Positions 55,140 to 63,515 of a stretch of 64,000 nt of DNA are shown here, piece by piece. Positions within the stretch are counted from its first letter, which is position 1. Each line of letters opens with the position of its first letter. The stretch is from Dyadobacter sp. 676 (GTDB taxonomy: Bacteria; Bacteroidota; Bacteroidia; Cytophagales; Spirosomataceae), in contig NZ_CP159289.1 of the NCBI RefSeq assembly GCF_040448675.1, positions 1,426,001-1,490,000 of the forward strand. Direction: 5' to 3'. Made by a program: the position numbers and the translations under genes. The notes under the pieces are model-generated. The model worked only from the letters and a program-made list of their open reading frames with translations, was not told the origin of the DNA and ran no database searches.

Positions 55140-55976
55140 TCAGAACCGGAAACCCAGATTGAAATTGAACTCGCCGGTGATTTCCATACCTCTGGTTTTA
55201 TAAACCTTCGATCCGAACTTCTCGCGGTCGATGTACCGCGGGCCTACGCCGGCATTCAGGCCGATCTGGAAATGTTTTGTGATCTGAAAGTTGACGTAAT
55301 TATTGACGATCATGCCCATCCGGAAACGTTCCCTTTCTTCCTCCCGCGATGTGTAGACTTGCGTCGCGGGGTCGTAATCCGTATAGTTATTCCAGCGTTT
55401 GCCCATACCGGCATAGAGCGTAGGCCCTACGGCGTAAGTAACGCGTTTTTGGCCGAACGGATAAACTTTCAAGCTCGGCGAAAAATAGTACATCTCCTCG
55501 TTGTTGGAGTTTTCCGAACCCATAGGGAAGTAATAGCTGTCTGCCACCGTGATTGTAAACGGTAAAAGCAATCCGAAATAGCCGTTTTTACCCAGAATCC
55601 TTTCATAGCTGATCCCGAAGCCCGGGCCGCTGTCGAGTGCTTTGAAAGGGGAAACATCTATTTTGTTTTTGCCAAATTCCTCATCCTGAACGATGGGGGA
55701 ATTCTGTTCGCGTCCACGGTCGGCGCTGCGCTCCCGGCGCTTGTCGAACCAGATCGTCTGACCGTTCCCGAACTCGATACGCAGCAGTTCATTCTTCCTG
55801 ACCACGAAGTTGGCCGCATTGGCTTCCTGGCTGATCTTGTACAAAACCCGGTCGATACCGACTTCGACTACCTTTCCTTCAATGATAGAGCCGTTTTTAC
55901 GGACCAATATATCCTGGGCCTGAGCCACTGCAAAGAAGAGGGATAATAGCAATGCGAGAGTAAGAATTCTGCCCAT
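55140..55976 (-). CDS. Exported hypothetical protein, outer-membrane beta-barrel-like
   Basis: 278 residues from ATG 55976 (MGRILTLALLLSLFFAVAQA signal). Start of the mature part, DILVRKNGSIIEGKVVEVG and FVVRKNELLRIEFGNGQTI, is a short beta-domain seen in Bacteroidota proteins; after a charged linker the C-terminus has amphipathic strands (GYFGLLLPFTITVADSYYF, GLNAGVGPRYI, ITGEFNFNLGFRF) ending in Phe, as in an outer-membrane barrel. The function is unknown. Confidence 0.8.
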   Translation of the reverse strand: MGRILTLALLLSLFFAVAQAQDILVRKNGSIIEGKVVEVGIDRVLYKISQEANAANFVVRKNELLRIEFGNGQTIWFDKRRERSADRGREQNSPIVQDEEFGKNKIDVSPFKALDSGPGFGISYERILGKNGYFGLLLPFTITVADSYYFPMGSENSNNEEMYYFSPSLKVYPFGQKRVTYAVGPTLYAGMGKRWNNYTDYDPATQVYTSREEERERFRMGMIVNNYVNFQITKHFQIGLNAGVGPRYIDREKFGSKVYKTRGMEITGEFNFNLGFRF

Positions 55977-56003
55977 AGTATAGCTGTGTTGATGGCTAAT
56001 GAT

Positions 56004-56032
56004 CAAATTTAGAGGATTACTGACTACTTTTG
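56004..56032. promoter_or_regulatory. Divergent -7 promoter elements
   Basis: TAAATTTG on the minus strand (56004-56011), 28 bases before the gene starting at 55976, and TACTTTTG on the plus strand (56025-56032), 125 bases before the helicase gene. They lie back to back in one 180-base intergenic region. Confidence 0.5.
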
Positions 56033-56156
56033 TGAAGTATAACCACTGAACGTTTAAAAGTATAGTTCTGTTATACCCACGGCCACAATGGCCAATCATA
56101 CTATTCGGGCTGCGTTTAGAAAGTTAAAAAAAATTGGCAGCCATTAAAAAGACCAG

Positions 56157-57308
56157 ATGACATTTCAGGATTTAAAACTCATAGAGCCGATTAAAAGGGC
56201 TCTCCAAGAAGAAGGATACACCACTCCCACTCCCATTCAGGCCAAAGCTATTCCGGTTATTTTAGAAAGTAAAGATTTGCTGGGCTGCGCACAAACAGGC
56301 ACCGGCAAGACTGCCGCTTTTGCGATTCCGATGTTGCAGTTGCTGCATGAAAACCCCGTTGGGAAATTCGAAAGGAGCCGTATCCGCGCATTGATTCTAA
56401 CCCCTACCCGCGAGCTGGCGATCCAGATCGGCGAGAGCTTCGCTGCCTACGGGCGTCATACGCGGGTGAGGCATACGGTTATCTTCGGTGGCGTGGGCCA
56501 AAAACCACAGACCGACGCGCTGCAAAAAGGCGTCGATGTACTCATTGCCACTCCCGGCCGGTTACTGGACCTGATCAACCAGGGATTCATTAAATTGAAC
56601 CAGCTGGAATTTTTCGTACTCGACGAGGCCGACCGGATGCTCGACATGGGTTTTGTGCATGATGTGAAGAAGGTGATCAAACTTTTGCCGAACAAGCGCC
56701 AGTCGCTGTTTTTCTCGGCCACAATGCCTCCGGCGATCGTGACATTGGCAGGGACCATTCTGCGAAACCCGGTAAAAGTGGAAGTAACCCCGGTTTCTTC
56801 TACGGCGGATACCATCCGTCAATCGGTGTTTTTTGTAGATAAGTCAAATAAAAACTCGCTGCTGCTGCATATTCTACAAGATGAATCCATTGCTACGGCA
56901 CTGGTGTTTACCCGAACCAAACATGGGGCTGATAAAGTAGTGAAAGTACTGCGCAAGGCAGGCGTGACCTCGGAAGCCATTCACGGCAACAAGTCGCAAA
57001 CCGCCCGCCAGAACGCGTTGAAAAACTTCAAAAATCAGACAACCCGCGTGCTTGTAGCCACCGACATCGCCGCGCGGGGCATCGACGTCGATGACCTCAC
57101 GCATGTGATCAATTACGAAATTCCGAACATTCCGGAAACGTACGTCCACCGCATCGGTCGTACGGGCCGTGCCGGCGCGAAGGGCATTGCATTGTCGTTC
57201 TGCGACAAGGAGGAAAAGCCTTATCTCAAAGACATTCACAAGCTGATCGCCAAAAATATCCCGGTAGTGAACGATCACCCGTTCGCGGCGGTCAGACAAC
57301 CCGCTTAA
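56157..57308 (+). CDS. DEAD-box ATP-dependent RNA helicase
   Basis: 383-residue core helicase of the RhlE-like type. Seen in order: Q motif [14 protein letters not shown], motif [13 protein letters not shown], Ia PTRELAIQ, Ib [69 protein letters not shown]. The C-terminus is short, so this is a minimal helicase without extra domains. Its TAATG stop/start overlaps the rhodanese gene by one base. Confidence 0.95.
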   Translation: MTFQDLKLIEPIKRALQEEGYTTPTPIQAKAIPVILESKDLLGCAQTGTGKTAAFAIPMLQLLHENPVGKFERSRIRALILTPTRELAIQIGESFAAYGRHTRVRHTVIFGGVGQKPQTDALQKGVDVLIATPGRLLDLINQGFIKLNQLEFFVLDEADRMLDMGFVHDVKKVIKLLPNKRQSLFFSATMPPAIVTLAGTILRNPVKVEVTPVSSTADTIRQSVFFVDKSNKNSLLLHILQDESIATALVFTRTKHGADKVVKVLRKAGVTSEAIHGNKSQTARQNALKNFKNQTTRVLVATDIAARGIDVDDLTHVINYEIPNIPETYVHRIGRTGRAGAKGIALSFCDKEEKPYLKDIHKLIAKNIPVVNDHPFAAVRQPA

Positions 57309-57613
57309 TGGAGAAAAAAACCTTTTCCGACATCGATCTCGGGCTGGCACTCACATTAGCGAAACAGCCCGGTGCCGTGCTCGTGGATGTGCGGGAAAAC
57401 TGGGAATTTGAAGAGTTCAACGAAGGGGGGATCAACATTCCGCTAGCCGAAATAAGGCAAAAGCGGGATTTGCTGGCTCCTTACAATACCATTGTGGTGA
57501 TCTGCACCAATGGCGTCCGCAGCAAGGTCGCCGCGATGGACTACTGCCGCGTCCCCGAATGGACCGATAAGCGGATTTACCACGTAAAAGGCGGTATTAT
57601 CGAGTCGGAATAA
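57308..57613 (+). CDS. Rhodanese-like domain protein
   Basis: 101 residues, a single rhodanese domain (VLVDVRENWEFEEFNEGGI, NIPLAEI) with the active-site loop VICTNGVRSKVAAM; Cys is present, so a sulfurtransferase is possible. The protein is cytoplasmic. One-base overlap with the helicase gene suggests coupled translation. What links the two functions is not known. Followed by a strong bidirectional terminator. Confidence 0.9.
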   Translation: MEKKTFSDIDLGLALTLAKQPGAVLVDVRENWEFEEFNEGGINIPLAEIRQKRDLLAPYNTIVVICTNGVRSKVAAMDYCRVPEWTDKRIYHVKGGIIESE

Positions 57614-57648
57614 CGGAGTTGAAAGTTTTAAGTTTAAAGTAGAAAGCA

Positions 57649-57703
57649 AAGTAAAAAGTAAAGCCTCGCAAATCATCGACTTGCGAGGCTTTACTTTTTA
57701 CTT
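57649..57703. terminator. Bidirectional terminator with 23-bp perfect stem
   Basis: Arms 57649-57671 and 57681-57703 are fully complementary over 23 bp, with a 9-base loop. The G+C-rich part is GCCTCGCAA/TTGCGAGGC, flanked by A/T-rich arms that become the U-tract in either direction. Short TAAACTTT-like repeats follow to 57745. It lies between the convergent rhodanese and dapF genes. Confidence 0.9.
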
Positions 57704-57736
57704 AAAACTCTAAACTTTAAACTTTAACTCTAAATT

Positions 57737-58516
57737 CTAAACTTTCAAAGTACCTTCAAAAACGCGCACTGCGGGGCCTATCAGGTAAATATCTTTAAAC
57801 TGTCCTTCGCCTACCTCCCGGTATTCGACAGCCAGCGTACCACCGATCGTCTCGACCGTCACCGGGCTTGCCCAGCCTTTACGGAGATGTGCGGATAATG
57901 CGCAGGCGGTTACGCCCGTTCCGCAGGAAAAGGTTTCGTCTTCCACGCCCCGCTCGTAGGTACGTACGCTGAGGTGGTTGTCTTCAATCACTTCGACAAA
58001 GTTCACATTCGTACCGCCTTGCGGGCCGTACACGGAGCCATAGCGAATCTCGCTGCCGATGTTCACAACATCCGCTTCGTGAATATCGTCCACATAAGTC
58101 ACATAATGCGGCGAGCCGGTGTTCATGAAATCATATTCCTCGTATTGTTCCACACCATTCACATTCGACATTTTCAGGCGGATCGTGTCGCCCGAAACCG
58201 TCGCTTCGTGCTCGCCGTCGACGGCTATAAATTTGGTACTATCCTTGAAAAGGCCCAGGTCGTTCGCGAAACGCACTACACAGCGGCCGCCATTGCCGCA
58301 CATGCTGCCCTCGCCGCCATCCGCATTGAAATACACCATGCGGAAGTCGTAACCTTCGGCATTTTGGAGGAGGATAAGGCCATCGGAACCGACCCCGAAG
58401 CGGCGGTGGCAGATCGAGGCGATCAGTTCTTTTGAAGCTGGGAATTGCAGGTCACGGTCGTCGATCATGACGAAGTCGTTGCCGGTACCCTGGTATTTAT
58501 AAAATGGGATAGTCAT
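57737..58516 (-). CDS. dapF: Diaminopimelate epimerase
   Basis: Interconverts LL- and meso-diaminopimelate for lysine and peptidoglycan synthesis. 259 residues from ATG 58516 (MTIPFYKYQGTGNDF). The two catalytic Cys are in GSMCGNGGRCV and ETFSCGTGVTACAL. The substrate loop QGTGNDFVMIDDR is intact. The preceding 296-base intergenic region contains two CCGTCAGTT hairpins and the rplS terminator complex. Start chosen at ATG 58516 because it puts FYKYQGTGNDF at the N-terminus. Confidence 0.96.
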   Translation of the reverse strand: MTIPFYKYQGTGNDFVMIDDRDLQFPASKELIASICHRRFGVGSDGLILLQNAEGYDFRMVYFNADGGEGSMCGNGGRCVVRFANDLGLFKDSTKFIAVDGEHEATVSGDTIRLKMSNVNGVEQYEEYDFMNTGSPHYVTYVDDIHEADVVNIGSEIRYGSVYGPQGGTNVNFVEVIEDNHLSVRTYERGVEDETFSCGTGVTACALSAHLRKGWASPVTVETIGGTLAVEYREVGEGQFKDIYLIGPAVRVFEGTLKV

Positions 58517-58602
58517 AGCAATACAAATATTTGCAATCAATCAGACCTCAATCAATTTTATCTAGGCAATTTTATTCTGATCAATTCTATTCTAATCAAT
58601 TC

Positions 58603-58622
58603 CCGTCAGTTAAAACTGACGG
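58603..58622. repeat. Small palindromic repeat, copy 1
   Basis: CCGTCAGTT, AA, AACTGACGG: 9-bp arms and a 2-base loop. The same arms recur at 58682. Together they look like a dispersed palindromic element or operator pair in front of dapF. Confidence 0.7.
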
Positions 58623-58681
58623 CAAGCGATATTTTGATTTTTAGGGATACTGAATTTCAAAATCTTAATTCTTCTCCAGTC

Positions 58682-58701
58682 CCGTCAGTTTCAACTGACG
58701 G
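58682..58701. repeat. Small palindromic repeat, copy 2
   Basis: CCGTCAGTT, TC, AACTGACGG, same arms as copy 1 at 79 bp spacing. It abuts the 59-bp palindrome. Confidence 0.7.
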
Positions 58702-58759
58702 CGGGGTTTTGTTTTTTGAACAAAATCAGACTGATTTTGTTCAAAAAACAAAACCCCGC
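58701..58759. repeat. 59-bp near-perfect palindrome
   Basis: 29-base arms (58701-58729 and 58731-58759) are exactly complementary around a single central A. The outer GCGGGG/CCCCGC parts also pair with the rplS terminator stem at 58754-58780, so alternative hairpins are possible. Confidence 0.85.
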
Positions 58760-58780
58760 AAGAAAAATTCGCTTGCGGGG
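58754..58780 (-). terminator. Intrinsic terminator of rplS
   Basis: CCCCGCAAG and CTTGCGGGG form a 9-bp stem with a 9-base loop; on the minus strand it is followed by TTTTGTTTTTTG. It lies 32 bases after the rplS stop. Confidence 0.85.
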
Positions 58781-58811
58781 TCTTAAAATTTCGTGCCGAA
58801 GATCCTTTGGA

Positions 58812-59174
58812 TTACTTCGCGGATTTAAGCTCTTTAATACGAGCGGCTTTACCCTGACGGCCACGCAGGAAGAACAGACGTGAACGACGTACCTTACCAC
58901 GACGGATAAGCTCGATTTTCGCGATGCTTGGTGAAAGGATCGGGAAAACACGTTCCACACCGATACCGTTTGAAATTTTACGTACCGTAAAAGTTTCACC
59001 GCTACCGTTTACGTTGCGACGCTGCATTACGGTACCCTGGAACTGCTGGATACGCTCTTTGTTACCTTCACGGATTTTCACGTGAACGTTAATCGTGTCG
59101 CCTGATTTGAAATCAGGATACTCGGATTTACGATTTTCAATCGTAGCTTCAACGAGTTTAATAAGTTCGCTCAT
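58812..59174 (-). CDS. rplS: 50S ribosomal protein L19
   Basis: 120 residues, normal for L19. Start ATG 59174 ([16 protein letters not shown]); the open frame continues upstream but without family similarity and overlaps the neighbouring nnr gene. Conserved parts: [59 protein letters not shown] and the C-terminal [19 protein letters not shown] promoter element and an 80-base leader are seen upstream. Confidence 0.97.
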   Translation of the reverse strand: MSELIKLVEATIENRKSEYPDFKSGDTINVHVKIREGNKERIQQFQGTVMQRRNVNGSGETFTVRKISNGIGVERVFPILSPSIAKIELIRRGKVRRSRLFFLRGRQGKAARIKELKSAK

Positions 59175-59266
59175 GACGAGTGATTTTATGGATTTAAAAT
59201 GATAGCTTGCTTCCAGCGGACGGGGTGACGCCCCTTCATTCAAAACAGCTTTTGAGAAAACGAGTG

Positions 59267-59274
59267 CAAAGCTA
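59267..59274 (-). promoter_or_regulatory. -7 promoter element for rplS
   Basis: TAGCTTTG on the minus strand matches TAnnTTTG, 93 bases upstream of ATG 59174; the long leader could serve L19 regulation. Confidence 0.5.
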
Positions 59275-59315
59275 GCATTATTTGTCCGTAAGAAAAAGCT
59301 TTTCGCGTGATTATC

Positions 59316-60797
59316 ATGAAGATTTTCAATGTAGAACAGATCCGGGCAATGGACGCCTACACGATCGCACACGAGCCCATTGCCTCCATCGACCTGATGG
59401 AACGTGCTTCCCAGGCATTTGTACGCTGTTTTTGTAATCAATATGTAAATACCCGCCCTGTCGCCGTTTTTTGCGGCAAGGGAAACAACGGCGGCGACGG
59501 CCTGGCAATCGCCCGCATTCTGAGCGGCCTTGGTTATGATGTACAGGTTTTCGTGGTCGAATATACCTTGCAGGCAACCGACGATTTCCGGCAAAATTTG
59601 GCGCGGCTCGGCAACCACCTCACACCGCGCCGGATCCATTCCGAAAACGATCTTCCGCAACTGGGCAAGCAGGTCGTCTGCATCGACGCGTTGCTGGGTT
59701 CGGGCCTGTCGCGGCCGGTCGACGGCCTATTAGCCATTGTGATACGGTATTTAAATGACCTGCCTAATCGGCTAATCGCTGTCGACATCGCCAGCGGACT
59801 CTTCACCGATCGGCCCAACGACCCTTCCGACATCATCATTAAACCCAAATACACCATTACATTCCAGTTGCCGAAACTCGCATTCCTGCTTCCTCAGAAT
59901 GCGGAATACGTGGGCGAATGGCATGTGGTCGATATTGGCCTTAGCCCGGAATATATTGACCAAACAGCCACGCCTTTCCATTTCACCGGCAAGTCGGAGG
60001 CCGAAAAGCGCATTAAACCGCGACAGAAATTTTCGCACAAAGGCACCTACGGCCACGCGGTATTGATCGCCGGAAGCTACGGAAAAATGGGGGCCGCGGT
60101 TTTGTCGGGAAAAGCCTGCCTGCGTTCGGGTGTGGGCCTGCTCACCATGCATGTGCCCGCGTGCGGGTACGAGATTGCGCAAATCTCCATCCCCGAAGCG
60201 ATGACGACCGTGGATGAGTCCGAAAAGTACATTAGCAAAGTGCCGGACCTTACCTCGGCGACAGCTATCGGCATCGGCCCGGGACTGGGCCAGGACGCCG
60301 CGACTGTAAAAGCGCTCGAAAAAGTACTCGAACAGGCCAGGGTACCTGTCATCATCGATGCGGATGCATTGAATATCCTATCGGGCAATCGGCATTTGCT
60401 TTACAAACTGCCGGAAAACACGATATTAACGCCACACCCAAAAGAGTTTCAAAGGCTTGCGGGCGAAAGCAGTAACGAATATGAGCGACTGGAAAAAGCG
60501 CAGGCATTTGCCGCCAAATACAAAGTAATTCTCTGTTTGAAAGGCGCCAATACCGCCGTTATTCTTCCCCATGGCGACGTCCATTTCAACTCGACAGGCA
60601 ATCCGGGCATGGCCACCGGCGGTACCGGCGATGTACTCACCGGCATTATCACCAGCCTTCTCGCCCAAAAATACCCACCTGCCGATGCCGCCATTTTAGG
60701 TGTATACCAGCACGGCCTGGCCGGCGACCGTGCCGCCGAAGCCCGCGGACAAACGGCGCTCATCGCTTCCGATGTGGTAGAGCACCTGGGTTGGTAG
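59316..60797 (+). CDS. nnr: Bifunctional NAD(P)H-hydrate epimerase / ADP-dependent NAD(P)H-hydrate dehydratase
   Basis: Repairs hydrated NAD(P)H. 493 residues from ATG 59316 (GTG 59307 is an in-frame alternative). The N-terminal YjeF_N epimerase (about 1-210) shows [19 protein letters not shown] and [15 protein letters not shown]. The C-terminal dehydratase (about 220-490) of the ribokinase-like fold shows [41 protein letters not shown] and [17 protein letters not shown]. Both domains are complete. Divergent from rplS. Confidence 0.95.
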   Translation: MKIFNVEQIRAMDAYTIAHEPIASIDLMERASQAFVRCFCNQYVNTRPVAVFCGKGNNGGDGLAIARILSGLGYDVQVFVVEYTLQATDDFRQNLARLGNHLTPRRIHSENDLPQLGKQVVCIDALLGSGLSRPVDGLLAIVIRYLNDLPNRLIAVDIASGLFTDRPNDPSDIIIKPKYTITFQLPKLAFLLPQNAEYVGEWHVVDIGLSPEYIDQTATPFHFTGKSEAEKRIKPRQKFSHKGTYGHAVLIAGSYGKMGAAVLSGKACLRSGVGLLTMHVPACGYEIAQISIPEAMTTVDESEKYISKVPDLTSATAIGIGPGLGQDAATVKALEKVLEQARVPVIIDADALNILSGNRHLLYKLPENTILTPHPKEFQRLAGESSNEYERLEKAQAFAAKYKVILCLKGANTAVILPHGDVHFNSTGNPGMATGGTGDVLTGIITSLLAQKYPPADAAILGVYQHGLAGDRAAEARGQTALIASDVVEHLGW

Positions 60798-60860
60798 GCA
60801 GGCCACAAAAAGAAGATATCGCAAGCATCCTATTCCTTTAACTTTCAACTCAACACGCCT

Positions 60861-62997
60861 TTAACTCAAAACCTGATAAACCACAAACGCCGCCCCGTAT
60901 GCCAGCGTCATCAAATACGCCAGCTGGATCAACGGCCATTTCCAGCCGTGGGTCTCGCGATAAACTACCGCGATGGTGCTCATACACATCATCGCGAAAA
61001 CGTAGAACATTAATAGCGAATAGCAGACGGCCGGCGTGAACATCGGGCCGCCCGTTTCAGGGTTTTTCTCCTGAATAAGCCTCTGTTTTACCGTAAGCAC
61101 ATCCTCGGTATCGCCGCTGATGCTGTAAATCGTCGCCATAGTCCCCACAAACACTTCCCGTGCCGCGAAAGACGCAAGCAATGCAATCCCGATTTTCCAG
61201 TCGTAACCCAAAGGCCGGATCACCGGCTCGATAAAACGGCCGAATTGCCCCGCGTAAGAGCTTTCCAATCGCGCTGACGCGACGGCAGCGTCGATTTCCT
61301 CCTGTGGCGCCGCATTCATGGAAGCGACCACCTGCTGTTCCGCCACGTCCATGCTGTCGCCGGGACCGTACGATGCGAGCACCCAAAGTATAATGGATAT
61401 CGCCATAATGACTTTACCCGCTTCGAGCACAAAGGATTTTACACTTTCATACATCATAAAACCGACATGCCCCCAGCGTGGCAGCTTGTAGGAAGGCATT
61501 TCGAGCATAAAATAGCTGGGTTCTTTTCTTGGAATAAAAAGCGACAACAACCACGCCGACCCCAATGCGCCCAGCAATCCGAGCAGGTAAAGTCCGAACA
61601 ATGCGATCCCCTGCATATTAAATATGCCGAGCACCTTCGTTTCCGGCACTACCAATGCAATTAATATGGTAAAAATCGGCAGACGGGCCGAGCAGCTCAT
61701 GAGCGGGGTCACCAGGATCGTGAGCAGGCGTTCATACCGGCTGCTGATGCTACGGGTGGTCATGATGGCAGGCACCGCACAGGCCACACCGGAAATGAGG
61801 GGGACCACGCTGCGTCCGTTGAGCCCGAAGCGGCGCATGAGTTTGTCCATAATCACCATGACACGGGCCATGTAGCCCGATTCTTCGAGGATGGCGACCA
61901 ATGCGAAAAGAATGGCGATTTGCGGAATGAAGATGATAATGCCCCCCGATACCGGCCATGATACCGTCGGTAATGAGGTCGTTCAGGACGCCCTGAGGCA
62001 ATGCATTTTTCGTCCATTCGATGGCGGCCGCGGTGCCGGCGTCGATCATGTCCATCGGGTAGGATGCCCAGGCGAAAATGGCCTGGAAGACGATCAGCAA
62101 TACCAATGCGAATGTGACATAACCCCAGACGCGGTGCAGGAGAACGCTATCCAGCTTGCGGGTCCAGTAAGGCTGCTCGACGGAGCCTTCCGATTTGACC
62201 GCCCTGGAAACGATCGGTTTGATCTTCTCATAGCGCGCGACGGTCTCGTTCGCGAGGAAATTATTCTCGTCGAAACCATATTTTTCGATCAGCGCATCCA
62301 GCCTGGCCCTTACCGGTTGTTCGAGGAACGAGAAATTATCGTGCTGACACACATATTGCAATGCCACATAGTCATTGTCCAGCTTGTGAATTTCCTTTAC
62401 CTCGTTGATCAGCCCGATTTCACTTTCCTTGGGTTCATAGAAGTACTGCAAGGCCGGCTTCTCCGTGCGCCCGGCAACCTGTTTGATAGCCTCCTTCAAG
62501 CCCTTCATGCCCTCGCCTGTACGCGCATTGATACGCACAACGGGCACATTCAACTGCATGGCGAGTTGCACGGCATTCACGGACAGGTTCATGCTTTCGG
62601 CCACGTCGAGCATGTTCAATGCCAATACCGTGGGGATGCCCAGGTCGTTAATTTCCGTGAAAAGCAGCAGGTTTCGTTGCAAATTGGAAGCATCCGCCAC
62701 GATCACCACCACATCGGGAAAATCGGGATGCTTGGGGTTCGCGAGGATGTCCATCACCACCGTTTCGTCCCGCGATTTGGGATATATACTATATGTGCCC
62801 GGCAAATCGACCAGCGTCACATGCGCGTCGTCATGGCCATTGGCACCTGCAATACGGAATGTACCTGATTTTTTCTCGACCGTCACACCCGGAAAATTGC
62901 CCGTTTTCTGGCGCATTCCGGTGAGTGCGTTAAATAGCGTCGACTTGCCGGCATTCGGGTTACCTACCAGCGCAACTTTAATATTTCCCTGTTTCAA
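60861..62997 (-). pseudogene. feoB: Ferrous iron transport protein B, frameshifted
   Basis: Membrane protein for Fe(II) uptake. The N-terminal G domain is complete: NPNAGKSTLFNALTG, LVDLPGTYS, ALNMLD. The membrane part is split at a C6 run at 61942-61947 (G6 in the gene) with one base too many; removing it joins GIMAGIGG to IIIFIPQIA and leads to VAILEESGYMARVMVIMD, a conserved FeoB segment. Restored length is 711 residues, normal for FeoB. The second Gate motif GSAWLLSLFIPR and the C-terminal helices are intact. FeoA is 28 bases upstream. A real loss would impair Fe(II) uptake; the run-length suggests a sequence error. Confidence 0.94.
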
Positions 62998-63025
62998 TGG
63001 AGAGGCTGTATGCGGAACGCAATCT

Positions 63026-63274
63026 TCACTCTAATTCAATCACTGCGGCTTCGTTCAGACGCAACGACAGGCTGTAATTCCCGCCGACGTTGATGCAGAT
63101 CGGGTCACCGAAGGGCGCAATCGCGTCCAGCCGCACTTCGCAACCCGGCAAACAGCCCATTTCGAGCAGTTTGAGGGACATCGCGCGGTCTGTAAATGAT
63201 TTGATTATGCCTTTTTCACCCTTTTTAAGGTGGGAAACGGTACGAGCCGACATACGTTCCTTATTTAGATTCAT
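63026..63274 (-). CDS. feoA: Ferrous iron transport protein A
   Basis: 82-residue SH3-like cytosolic protein that assists FeoB. It has the typical TVSHLKKGEKGIIKSFTD and MSLKLLEMGCLPGCEV segments. It precedes feoB by 28 bases on the same strand, so they form a feoAB operon. No Fur-like box could be confirmed in the 240-base gap to ccmB. Confidence 0.92.
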   Translation of the reverse strand: MNLNKERMSARTVSHLKKGEKGIIKSFTDRAMSLKLLEMGCLPGCEVRLDAIAPFGDPICINVGGNYSLSLRLNEAAVIELE

Positions 63275-63401
63275 TTTATTTAAAGTACAAATAAAGCACT
63301 CTCAGACGGTAAATCAAACTTTACTTCATCTAATGTGCCTGCCGTTTGCCAAATCATTCAAAATCGTGACTGTTTTATTATTTCCCTCGGGCTTTGTGTC
63401 G

Positions 63402-63409
63402 TACTTTTG
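63402..63409 (+). promoter_or_regulatory. -7 promoter element for ccmB
   Basis: TACTTTTG followed by CAGCG matches TAnnTTTG, 107 bases upstream of the start. The ATG at 63473 opens an 11-codon frame that ends in TGA just before ccmB and may be a leader peptide or chance. Confidence 0.5.
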
Positions 63410-63515
63410 CAGCGCGAAACGAAGTACCTCTATAACGGGGAAAACGTGAGCCGGTTACATTATAACAGCAAAATGAAGGCCGGAAGCCGAAAGCCGACAG
63501 CCTGAACCAATCACC

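Noticed and set aside
59175..59660. N-terminal extension of rplS
   Set aside because: The open frame runs on upstream, but the L19 family starts at MSELIKL, and the extension is antisense to the nnr gene.
60861..62997. Reading feoB as two separate proteins
   Set aside because: The two frames meet at a C6 run and together give one normal FeoB; the same logic applies to prfC and the RND pump.
63275..63400. Fur box upstream of feoA
   Set aside because: The gap is A/T-rich, but no convincing inverted hexamer pattern could be aligned.
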